In this document: one piece after another, positions 1 to 8,243 of the stretch
Position numbering within the stretch: the stretch's first letter is position 1
Layout: every line of letters begins with the position of its first letter
Source of the DNA: an uncultured Chlorobiota bacterium
GTDB taxonomy: Bacteria > Bacteroidota > Bacteroidia > Bacteroidales > JAADGE01
Length of the DNA: 64,000 nucleotides
NCBI GenBank assembly: GCA_947311255.1
Contig: CAMZKL010000006.1
Span: forward strand, 62,001 to 126,000
Direction: 5' to 3'
Notes under the pieces: generated by a model
The model's database searches: none
Told to the model about the DNA's origin: nothing
Seen by the model: the letters and a program-made list of their open reading frames with translations, nothing else
Program-made: the position numbers and the translations under genes

Positions 1-40
1 TGCAACACCGTCTACAGCGGTTCGAATCCGCTCGTGACCT
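1..40 (+). tRNA. tRNA-Cys (GCA), 3' part only, truncated by window start
   Basis: Window starts at U33 of the anticodon loop (TGCAAC); T-arm AGCGG-TTCGAAT-CCGCT; acceptor 3' strand CGTGACC; discriminator U, typical of tRNA-Cys. Confidence 0.75.
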
Positions 41-52
41 CTCAGTATCAAT

Positions 53-92
53 GAGTTGTGAAAGGTTTTTTTCACAACTCGTTATATTAAGG
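53..92 (+). terminator. Hairpin downstream of the tRNA
   Basis: gagttgtgaaa ... tttcacaactc inverted repeat right after the tRNA; the T-run lies in the loop/arm, so an intrinsic terminator is only tentative. Confidence 0.35.
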
Positions 93-204
93 AGTTTAGT
101 TTTCAAATTCTTAAATTTTTGAAATACATTTTTTCATAGTTTTTAGCAAAATGTTTACTTATTTCACCCCTCAACAATTTGCAAAAATATGTGTGCATAA
201 ATAT

Positions 205-1860
205 TTAATTTGTTTTATAATATTTATTTAATTCCTGATAAACTACATTTTGAACTGCAATAATTGAAGGAAGAGAAGTATTATTTTCGGGAAACTGTTT
301 CCCTTCTTTTGTCTTGTTTTGAAAATCTATAAATAATTTTTGGGCAAACTCTATATATTTTTTGTTTTTGCTATACTTGTACAGTTCAATTAATGCTTTT
401 GCTAAATACAAATTATCTTCTGGAAATGTTTTTGAATTAGAAACTCTATTTTCAAGATAGTAATGCTTTATTCTTTGGTCTTCGGAATATTTTTTCTCAA
501 AAAACAAAACCATTTTTTGTACCCTATCTATGTATTTTTGATCTTTTGTTAGTGCATATAGTTCAATAAAAGAACTAATTAGTAATGCGTTCCAAGAACT
601 AATAAGCTTTGTTCCTTTTTCTGGATTTTGTTTTGTTTTTCTAATTTTTAATAGCTTTTGTTTTGTTATTTTAAGTTTCTGAAGAAATTTTTCTTTTAAA
701 ATATTATTCTTTTTTGCAAAATCACTTTCTTTTTCCATGCAAAATAAATGATAGCTTGTGTCTCGCCAAACGTTTTCATCAGAAATATTAAAATATTTGA
801 AAAACGTATTATGATTATTTTCAAATGCTTGTTTTAATTCTTTTATAGAATAAACATAATAACTTCCCTCAGAATATTGGTCTGCATCTAATGAACCTAC
901 AAACAAGGGTGTTTCAGAAGACATCTTAGAAAACAAAAAATCTGCTGTTTTTATTGCACAAATTTTATAGTTTTCATCATTAAACGTCTTATACATTTTT
1001 GAATAAAACGAAATCATACTTGCATTTGTATATAGCATTTTCTCAAAATGGGGAATGTGCCATTTTTCGTCCATTGAAAACCTGAAAAACCCTCCTTCTA
1101 TCTGGTCGAAAATTCCCCCTTGGTACATTTTATCTGCTGTAAGTTTTAAAAATTTTTCAATTTTTTTATTTTGGGATATTTTATATTCTTTTAAAAGATA
1201 TGATAAAAAGTAGGGCATCGGATATTTTCTTCTGTAATGTGTCGGTATTAATCCTCCGTTAATTGTGTCAAACTGCTTAAATAATAATTGATTAATAATA
1301 TTAAAATCTATTTCTTTTACTTTATTTTTATTTTTTGGTGAAATATTATTTTCGGTATAAATATAATCCGGGTTTTTTTCAATTTGTTTTGCAATAAACA
1401 TTAGGTGTTCTTGCCATTTTTTTGGTTTCATATATACTCCTGTCCAAACAACTGTTTTATCTGGTTTTAAAATAAAGTGCATTGGCCAGCCCGCCCAACC
1501 GGTTAGTTTTTTTTGTATGTTTGAAAAATGGGCATCAACATCTGGGAACTGTTCTCTATCAATTTTAACATTATAAAAATACTTGTTCATTATTTCTGCT
1601 GTTTCTTTGTTCTTAAAACTCTCATTTTGCATAACATGACACCAATGACAAGCAAAATATCCTATACTTATTAGAATTAGTTTATTTTCTTTTTTTGCAT
1701 TTTTCCATACCTTTTCTGACCAAACATTCCAATTTACTGGGTCTGATGCGTGTTTTTGAATATACTTACTGTCTGAATTCAATAATTCTATATTCCTTTT
1801 TTCTTTTAGGCAAGAAGAAATTATAATAATTAAAAAAATTAATGTTAGTTTTCGTATCAT
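205..1860 (-). CDS. DUF255/YyaL-like thioredoxin-domain protein with N-terminal lipoprotein signal
   Basis: SDPVNWNVWSEKVWKNAKKENKLILISIGYFACHWCHVM and downstream (alpha/alpha)6-like region are typical of the YyaL/SPATA20 family; lipobox-like LIIIISSC. Confidence 0.85.
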   Translation of the reverse strand: MIRKLTLIFLIIIISSCLKEKRNIELLNSDSKYIQKHASDPVNWNVWSEKVWKNAKKENKLILISIGYFACHWCHVMQNESFKNKETAEIMNKYFYNVKIDREQFPDVDAHFSNIQKKLTGWAGWPMHFILKPDKTVVWTGVYMKPKKWQEHLMFIAKQIEKNPDYIYTENNISPKNKNKVKEIDFNIINQLLFKQFDTINGGLIPTHYRRKYPMPYFLSYLLKEYKISQNKKIEKFLKLTADKMYQGGIFDQIEGGFFRFSMDEKWHIPHFEKMLYTNASMISFYSKMYKTFNDENYKICAIKTADFLFSKMSSETPLFVGSLDADQYSEGSYYVYSIKELKQAFENNHNTFFKYFNISDENVWRDTSYHLFCMEKESDFAKKNNILKEKFLQKLKITKQKLLKIRKTKQNPEKGTKLISSWNALLISSFIELYALTKDQKYIDRVQKMVLFFEKKYSEDQRIKHYYLENRVSNSKTFPEDNLYLAKALIELYKYSKNKKYIEFAQKLFIDFQNKTKEGKQFPENNTSLPSIIAVQNVVYQELNKYYKTN

Positions 1861-2249
1861 CTTTTATCTTCTCTTTCTCTCCAAACCTCAATAGGAACAA
1901 TATCTCCCTCTTCTTTATCCAAAATTGAAACTTTTAATGTTTTTGTATCAACATAAAAATGATAATACGGTTCAAACCACGTTTCCTTATTGTAACCTGC
2001 TTCAATATGATACCGATTATCTTTGCCTTCCGGTTCGTTAATAATACATGTAAGTTGCTGTTTGTTTGATGTCATTGCCCGAACTATTTGGTCTGCCTCT
2101 TTGTATTCTGGCAAAAAAATTACAGCTTCTAAAACCTGATCTTCAAGAGATTTTTCTGTGTCAATATTGTTCTCTTTTTCATTTTTTGTTTCATTACAAT
2201 TAGAAAAAAAAGCAACTATCAGTAAAATTAATATGAGATGTTTTTTCAT
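1857..2249 (-). CDS. Hypothetical lipoprotein
   Basis: ORF with signal peptide and lipobox (AFFSNC); stop overlaps the start of the DUF255 gene by 4 nt. Confidence 0.6.
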   Translation of the reverse strand: MKKHLILILLIVAFFSNCNETKNEKENNIDTEKSLEDQVLEAVIFLPEYKEADQIVRAMTSNKQQLTCIINEPEGKDNRYHIEAGYNKETWFEPYYHFYVDTKTLKVSILDKEEGDIVPIEVWREREDKR

Positions 2250-2520
2250 GTGTCTGAATTTTATAATTAATTGATATCGAACGGGTTGCTCGTGTTCTGT
2301 TGTTAATAATATTTATTTTGCTCTGCACATAGGAACACTTGCTTTCTTTTGCACGTTATCATTGTACTGAATTATAGTCATGCCTTTGGGTGTCAAAATC
2401 TTTGTCATTTGTGTTTCATTTTTTATTTATATTGTTTGTTTTAAGATTTACCCTCAAATATAAAAAAGAAAAAGAAATAACAATGTAAAAAAGAATTTTA
2501 TATTTTTACAGAAAATTTGT

Positions 2521-3060
2521 ATGTCTTTTTTACCCGAGTTTTCTTTTAATTTTTATAACCTTTGGTTGTTTTCTTCTTTCTATTTTGTAGTTAGTGTTGG
2601 ACTCTTATTTATAATTCCCAAATATAATCTTTCAAAATTTGTTAAAACTCCAAAAATTAAGTTTGTAACAACAATTAATTATATTTTGTATTATACATTT
2701 TTGTTGCTTTCAATTTTTATTTCGTTTAAACAGTGTTCTTTGTTTTTTAGTATCGGTTTTGTCGTGTTTATTTTTGGAATGATTTTATATATAATTTCAT
2801 TTTTTTATTTCGCAATTTCAGAATACGATAAACCGGTAACTGAAAAAATATATAAATTTTCAAGACATCCTGTATATTTATCTTTTTTTATAATCGGTAT
2901 TGGAATTTCTCTTATCGGGGCTTCTGTTATTTTAATAATTATTGTATTTTTGCATTTTATTTCTACATATTTTATAATGAAAGAAGAAGAAAAAATGTGT
3001 CTTGAAATATATGGCAAAGAATATGAAACTTATATGAAAAAAGTAAGAATGATTATATAA
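2521..3060 (+). CDS. Isoprenylcysteine carboxyl methyltransferase-like (ICMT/PEMT-type) integral membrane protein
   Basis: Multiple TM segments; FSRHPVYLSFF and EEKMCLEIYGKEYETYMKKV resemble the ICMT/PEMT C-terminal signature. Confidence 0.7.
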   Translation: MSFLPEFSFNFYNLWLFSSFYFVVSVGLLFIIPKYNLSKFVKTPKIKFVTTINYILYYTFLLLSIFISFKQCSLFFSIGFVVFIFGMILYIISFFYFAISEYDKPVTEKIYKFSRHPVYLSFFIIGIGISLIGASVILIIIVFLHFISTYFIMKEEEKMCLEIYGKEYETYMKKVRMII

Positions 3061-3068
3061 TTATTATA

Positions 3069-3908
3069 TTGATTAACAATAGAATAAACAATAAAATGGA
3101 TTTAAAAAATAAAACAATTCTTATAACCGGAGCTACAGACGGTATTGGAAAACAAACTGCAATAAATGCAGGAAAACTTGGTGCAAATATTATAGTTCAT
3201 GGAAGAAATAAAAAAAGAGTGGATGAAATTGTAAATAAGGTTTATCAAGTAAATAACAATATTGATGTCTTTGGTGTAACAGCAGATTTTGAAAGTTTAA
3301 ATGAGGTTTTTAATATGGGAAATGAAATAAATGAAAAGTTTTCTGTTATTGATATTCTTTTTAATAATGCTGCTGAATTTATTAAAGATAGGAGTTTAAC
3401 AAAAGATGGTTTTGAAAAAACTTTTCAAGTAAATCATCTTTCCCATTTTTTATTAACAGAACTACTTTTGCCCTTATTACAAAATAGTAAAATGTCAAAA
3501 ATATTAAATGTAACATCAATGATTCATTCTTCAACTATTAATTTTGACAATTTACAGGGAGAAAAATTTTATTCAGGAAATGATGCTTATTCTTTATCAA
3601 AACTTTTAAATATACTACATACTTATAAATTAGCCGACATATTGGAAAACACATCTGTAAAAGCAAATTGTTTACATCCGGGAGTAATTGAAACAAAACT
3701 TTTAAATGCAGCATGGAGCGGAGGAATGCCGGTTAGTGAGGGTGCAGAAACATTGTTGTATTCTGCAGAAAGTACGGTAACAGAGCAAATGAGTGGCTTA
3801 TATTTAGAAAACAGAAGACCTATGCAAAGCAATCCTATTTCTTATGATAAAGAAGTGCAAAACAAAGTTTGGGAACTTAGTAAAAAACTATTAAAAGGTT
3901 TTTTATAG
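3069..3908 (+). CDS. Short-chain dehydrogenase/reductase, retinol-dehydrogenase-like
   Basis: TGATDGIG cofactor motif, NNAA, and S...YSLSK catalytic motif. Likely start is ATG at 3096 (MDLKNKTILITG). Confidence 0.9.
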   Translation: MINNRINNKMDLKNKTILITGATDGIGKQTAINAGKLGANIIVHGRNKKRVDEIVNKVYQVNNNIDVFGVTADFESLNEVFNMGNEINEKFSVIDILFNNAAEFIKDRSLTKDGFEKTFQVNHLSHFLLTELLLPLLQNSKMSKILNVTSMIHSSTINFDNLQGEKFYSGNDAYSLSKLLNILHTYKLADILENTSVKANCLHPGVIETKLLNAAWSGGMPVSEGAETLLYSAESTVTEQMSGLYLENRRPMQSNPISYDKEVQNKVWELSKKLLKGFL

Positions 3909-4105
3909 GTAGAATATAAAGTTTTTTTTAAAACTAATTAGTATCTATCAATAAAGCGTAGGTGTCGTTTAACTTTATAAATTTGAAAAAACCTAACAGT
4001 CCCACAACCAGCTTATTAATATATACACCGAAACTATTTATTAAAAAAATGATTTTATAGAATCGCTCTTATTAGTTTAAAAAGGAAAAATATAAATTTA
4101 TTAAT

Positions 4106-4537
4106 ATGTCGATTAAAGTTTTTATATTTAACACAAAAGAAAAAGAGCTTTTTGAAAAAGCAAGAAAGATTAGAACCGCTGTTTTTGTTGAAGAACAAAA
4201 AGTTAGCAAAGAAGAAGAATTTGACGGCTTAGACGATATTTCTATTCAATATTTGATTTTTGACAATGGAAATGCTGTTTGTACAGGGCGGCGAAGAATA
4301 ACAGACGAAGGTCATAAACTGGAAAGGTTTGCTGTTTGTAAACAATACAGAGGAAAACAGTTTGGAGCTCGATTGTTGGAAGCAATGTTAAATGACATTT
4401 TACCGAGTAGAAAAAATATATATTTAAATTCTCAAGTTTCTGCTGAGAAATTTTACGCCAAGTTTGGATTTGAAAAAACAGGTAAAATGTTTGAAGAAGC
4501 TGGTATTGAACATTTTAAAATGTTTTACAAAACATAA
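4106..4537 (+). CDS. GNAT family N-acetyltransferase
   Basis: VFVEEQKVSKEEEFDGLDD, CTGRRR, and the RGKQFGARLLEAML acetyl-CoA loop. Confidence 0.85.
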   Translation: MSIKVFIFNTKEKELFEKARKIRTAVFVEEQKVSKEEEFDGLDDISIQYLIFDNGNAVCTGRRRITDEGHKLERFAVCKQYRGKQFGARLLEAMLNDILPSRKNIYLNSQVSAEKFYAKFGFEKTGKMFEEAGIEHFKMFYKT

Positions 4538-4554
4538 TTTAATACTCCCAAAAA

Positions 4555-6705
4555 ATGAAAAGAGTAAAAAAAGCAGCAAAATTAAGTTCCAAAAAACAAA
4601 ATATAAAAGTTTCCGAGAATAAAATTTCATTTTCTTCAAAAAAAGCAACTTTTTTTGCTGTTATTATTATTTCTGCTTTGTCCTTTTTCTCATACTACCC
4701 ATCTCTTGACAATGAAATTACTTCTTGGGATGACGAATTTTACATTACAAATAATCCTTATTTAAAAACCTTAAATTCAGAAAATATAGCAAAGGTATTT
4801 AATACAGAAACTTATTATATGGGAAACTACCACCCTTTGTCAATGGTTTCTTTATCAATAGATTATGCTATTTCAGGTGAAACTGAAAAAGGAGAAATTA
4901 ATCCTTTTACTTTTCATTTTACAAACCTTTTTTTGCACATTTTAATAAGCCTTTTGGTTTTTTGGTTTGTTTTACTTTTATTTAAAAACTTTAATCTTGC
5001 TTTAATTGTTGGCCTTCTATTTGGTGTTCATACAATACATGTTGAATCCGTTGCTTGGATTTCCGAAAGAAAAGATGTATTATATTCATTCTTTTTCATG
5101 GCCTCTTTGATTACTTACGTTAAATACACCGAAAAGAAAAGTGCTTTTTTATATAGTCTGTCCTTGTTTTTGTTTTTGCTTTCATTGTTTTCAAAAGGAC
5201 AAGCAGTTTCTTTGGCAATAACAATAATTCTGATTGATTGGTTCAAAAACAGGACACTTACAGACATTAAACTTATTGTAGAAAAAATTCCTTTTTTGGC
5301 TCTTGCAATTTTTTTCGGACTTATTGCAATAGGTGCTCAAAAAGAAAGTGATGCTTTAATTGATGAACAAGCATACAGTCTTATTCAGAGAACAGGAATT
5401 GCCTCTTATGCTTTTATGCAATATATTTTTAAATTAATTTTACCCGTTAATTTATCTGCAATTTACCCCTATCCGGATATAATTAATCAGAAAATCCCAA
5501 GTTTCTATTATTTAATGATTTTACCTACTCTTGGAATTTTAGCTATTTTTATTTGGCTTTTAAAAAAAAAGAAAAAAATTTTATTTTTTGGAATTGCTTT
5601 TTTTATAATAAACATTTTCTTACTGCTTCAATTTATACCTGTTGGAAGTGCAACACATGCAGATAGATACGCATATATCCCGTCAATTGGGTTTTTTATT
5701 TTGCTTTCTGCATTTATAGTAAAAATTTTAAAAGAAAAACCTAAAGCTAAAAATGTTGTTTTTATAATAACAGGAATTTATATTGTTCTTTTGAGTATTT
5801 TAAGTTTTCAAAGATGTAATATTTGGAAAAATAGTGAAACATTGTGGACAGATACAACCGAGAAGTCTCCAAAGTCAGTTGTTGCATGGAACAATCTTGG
5901 AAGTTTTAAAGACAAACAAGCAAAAATATCAATAGAACAATCAAAAAATGAACGTTCTAAAGTATTAAGAGCTGAGGCAATCGTTTGTTTTTCAAAAGCT
6001 ATTGAAGGAAAACCCGACTATAGAAATGCATATTATAATAGAGGGGTTTCAGAACTAGAATTAGGAAAAATAAATAATGACAGTGTTCTCATAAAAAAAT
6101 CAATTAAAGACTTTGATTTTGCCCTTGCACAAGACGGACAATTTGCAGATGCATACCACAACAGAGGAAATGCAAAAGCAGAACTTTGGCAATTAGAATC
6201 TGCAATAAAAGACTATAATATTGCAATAGATATAAAACTATCCCGCAACCTACTCGGTGAACTTGGAACATATTATTCCAACAGAGGTGTTGCAAAAGGA
6301 AAATCAAGAGATCTTAAGGGTGCAATTAAAGATTTTGATTATGCTCTTAAATATAATCCCGAAGAGCCGTCTGTTTATTCAAATTTAGGGAGAGCATATT
6401 TATTAACAGGAGACATAAAAAACGCAATATCTTTTTTAGATAAAAGTATTAAGCTAGACCCAAAAAGCTTTTCCGCTTATTTAAATAGAGCTAGTGCAAA
6501 ACAAAGAAACAAAGATTTAAATGGTGCTTTACTGGATTTTAATATGGCAATAAAATTAAATCCAAATATGGCAAACATATATATATCAAGAGGAATTTTG
6601 TTAAAATCCTTAGGTAAAAAATTTGATGCTTGCTCTGATTTTAAATTTGCTAAAAAACTTGGAGATTTAAGTGCCGATGCTTTGATAATTAATTATTGTA
6701 AATAA
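4555..6705 (+). CDS. TMTC-like polytopic membrane protein with C-terminal TPR repeats
   Basis: N-terminal many-TM region with SWDDEFYITNNPYL, NYHPLS and HVESVAWISERKDVL; several TPR units after about residue 450. Confidence 0.75.
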   Translation: MKRVKKAAKLSSKKQNIKVSENKISFSSKKATFFAVIIISALSFFSYYPSLDNEITSWDDEFYITNNPYLKTLNSENIAKVFNTETYYMGNYHPLSMVSLSIDYAISGETEKGEINPFTFHFTNLFLHILISLLVFWFVLLLFKNFNLALIVGLLFGVHTIHVESVAWISERKDVLYSFFFMASLITYVKYTEKKSAFLYSLSLFLFLLSLFSKGQAVSLAITIILIDWFKNRTLTDIKLIVEKIPFLALAIFFGLIAIGAQKESDALIDEQAYSLIQRTGIASYAFMQYIFKLILPVNLSAIYPYPDIINQKIPSFYYLMILPTLGILAIFIWLLKKKKKILFFGIAFFIINIFLLLQFIPVGSATHADRYAYIPSIGFFILLSAFIVKILKEKPKAKNVVFIITGIYIVLLSILSFQRCNIWKNSETLWTDTTEKSPKSVVAWNNLGSFKDKQAKISIEQSKNERSKVLRAEAIVCFSKAIEGKPDYRNAYYNRGVSELELGKINNDSVLIKKSIKDFDFALAQDGQFADAYHNRGNAKAELWQLESAIKDYNIAIDIKLSRNLLGELGTYYSNRGVAKGKSRDLKGAIKDFDYALKYNPEEPSVYSNLGRAYLLTGDIKNAISFLDKSIKLDPKSFSAYLNRASAKQRNKDLNGALLDFNMAIKLNPNMANIYISRGILLKSLGKKFDACSDFKFAKKLGDLSADALIINYCK

Positions 6706-6706
6706 G

Positions 6707-7207
6707 CTAATTGTTAGATCCGTTTTTTAAAACATTAATTGTTGTTTCCAAATCTTTAATCCGGATTTTTAACATCTCATTTTCTTTTTTTAGCATCTCT
6801 AATTCCAAATTATTATTTTCTTTTACGATAACATCTTCTGAAACATTTTGGTTCTCCCTGTAAATTGTTTTTTCTACTTCTGTTACAAAATATTTTGTTT
6901 CTCCCAGCCAAGGAAACGTCTTATATCTTTCTGTATATGTTAATTTTACATTTTTCCCTTGTAATTGTTTTAATTGCTCTATAACATCTTCTTCATTATC
7001 TTGAACAGAAAAATAAAAAACTTGTGCTTCGGAAACTCCCTGACTTATTTGCCCTTCCCAAGTTTTAAAGCCAATACCTTTTTTGCTGAATTTCACTAAT
7101 TCTCCTGCTCTAAAACCCTCACTAAAAGGAACATAATAAATAAATGCGTAGTATCCTGCAAAAGCTAAAATTATAACAGCTAACGATATAAATAGAAATT
7201 TTTTCAT
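6707..7207 (-). CDS. Hypothetical membrane-anchored protein
   Basis: N-terminal TM; GFRAGELVKFSKKGIGFKTWEGQ resembles a conserved Bacteroidetes family of unknown function; C-terminal coiled coil. Confidence 0.55.
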   Translation of the reverse strand: MKKFLFISLAVIILAFAGYYAFIYYVPFSEGFRAGELVKFSKKGIGFKTWEGQISQGVSEAQVFYFSVQDNEEDVIEQLKQLQGKNVKLTYTERYKTFPWLGETKYFVTEVEKTIYRENQNVSEDVIVKENNNLELEMLKKENEMLKIRIKDLETTINVLKNGSNN

Positions 7208-7399
7208 AATCTATAATTTGAGAACTTTATTAATATTGTGTAAAAGTAATAATTTGTTTGAAAATAAAAACTTATAACCTTTTTCATTGTTTCAAATAAT
7301 TTGAAACCTCTATGTTTATAAAAAGCTATTAATAAATTGCAAAACATGAAACATATGGCACAGTTTTTTCGTATAAACAAATAAAAACAATCTTATATT

Positions 7400-8203
7400 T
7401 TGAAACCTATTATTTTAATATTATCTCTTTTTTTTCTGTTTGCTTCGAGCATAAAAGCCCAAAGCTTTGAGTTTATTGAAGGAGATACTATTAATTTAAC
7501 AGATGAAAACGGCTTAAAACAAGGACATTGGATAGATATAGAAAAAAGAACAGAAGGTAATTTTTTTAACAACAAACAAGAAGGTGTTTGGAAGGCATAT
7601 TATACAAACAAAAATATTAAATCTGAAATTACGTACCTCAACGGAGAAAAAAAAGGTTATGCAAGAATATATTATGAAGATGGAAATATTGCAGAAGAGG
7701 GCACTTGGATTGTTGATAAATGGGTAGGAATGTATAAATCTTATTACTCAAATGGTAAACTTTCATATCTTTGGAACTATAACGACCAAGGTTCTCGTTG
7801 TGGATATCAAGCATATTTTTATGAAAATGGTATAGTAAAAATTGAAGGTGAATGGGAAGAAGGTAAAGAGTCTGGTTTAATTAAAGAATATTTCAATTCC
7901 GGCTCTTTAAGATCTCAACGTTTTTTTGAATCCGGAAAATGTAATCAAAAAAAAACAAAATTGTTTTTAGACGGTAGTTTTGCAGAAGAAACAATACATA
8001 AAGAAAAAGGAGATAGTCTTGTTGTTTTCTCTGGAAACGGAAAACACACCCTATACAATAGAAATAATCTTACTGAAAAAGTGGGTTTTTTTAAAAACGG
8101 TATTTTAACCGATGGCAAACATTATATTTATAACGATAAGAATATTCTTATAAAAACAATTACTATAAAAAATGGTAAAGTAACAAATACAGAAAATCAT
8201 TAA
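7400..8203 (+). CDS. MORN-repeat / YwqK-like secreted protein
   Basis: Signal peptide plus repeated G-W-Y-NG-L-type units (YYEDGNIAEEGTW, YYSNGKLSY); TTG start. Confidence 0.7.
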   Translation: MKPIILILSLFFLFASSIKAQSFEFIEGDTINLTDENGLKQGHWIDIEKRTEGNFFNNKQEGVWKAYYTNKNIKSEITYLNGEKKGYARIYYEDGNIAEEGTWIVDKWVGMYKSYYSNGKLSYLWNYNDQGSRCGYQAYFYENGIVKIEGEWEEGKESGLIKEYFNSGSLRSQRFFESGKCNQKKTKLFLDGSFAEETIHKEKGDSLVVFSGNGKHTLYNRNNLTEKVGFFKNGILTDGKHYIYNDKNILIKTITIKNGKVTNTENH

Positions 8204-8238
8204 AAAAACCGTCTAAAAATATTTAGACGGTTTTTTTA
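8202..8238. terminator. Bidirectional intrinsic terminator
   Basis: aaaaaaaccgtctaaa-aatat-ttagacggttttttt between convergent genes. Confidence 0.85.
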
Positions 8239-8243
8239 TTTTC

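Noticed and set aside
2805-3017. Short minus-strand ORF (70 aa) opposite the ICMT-like gene
   Set aside because: Fully antisense to a well-supported CDS, no recognisable motif. The same reasoning applies to most 60-140 aa antisense ORFs in the track.
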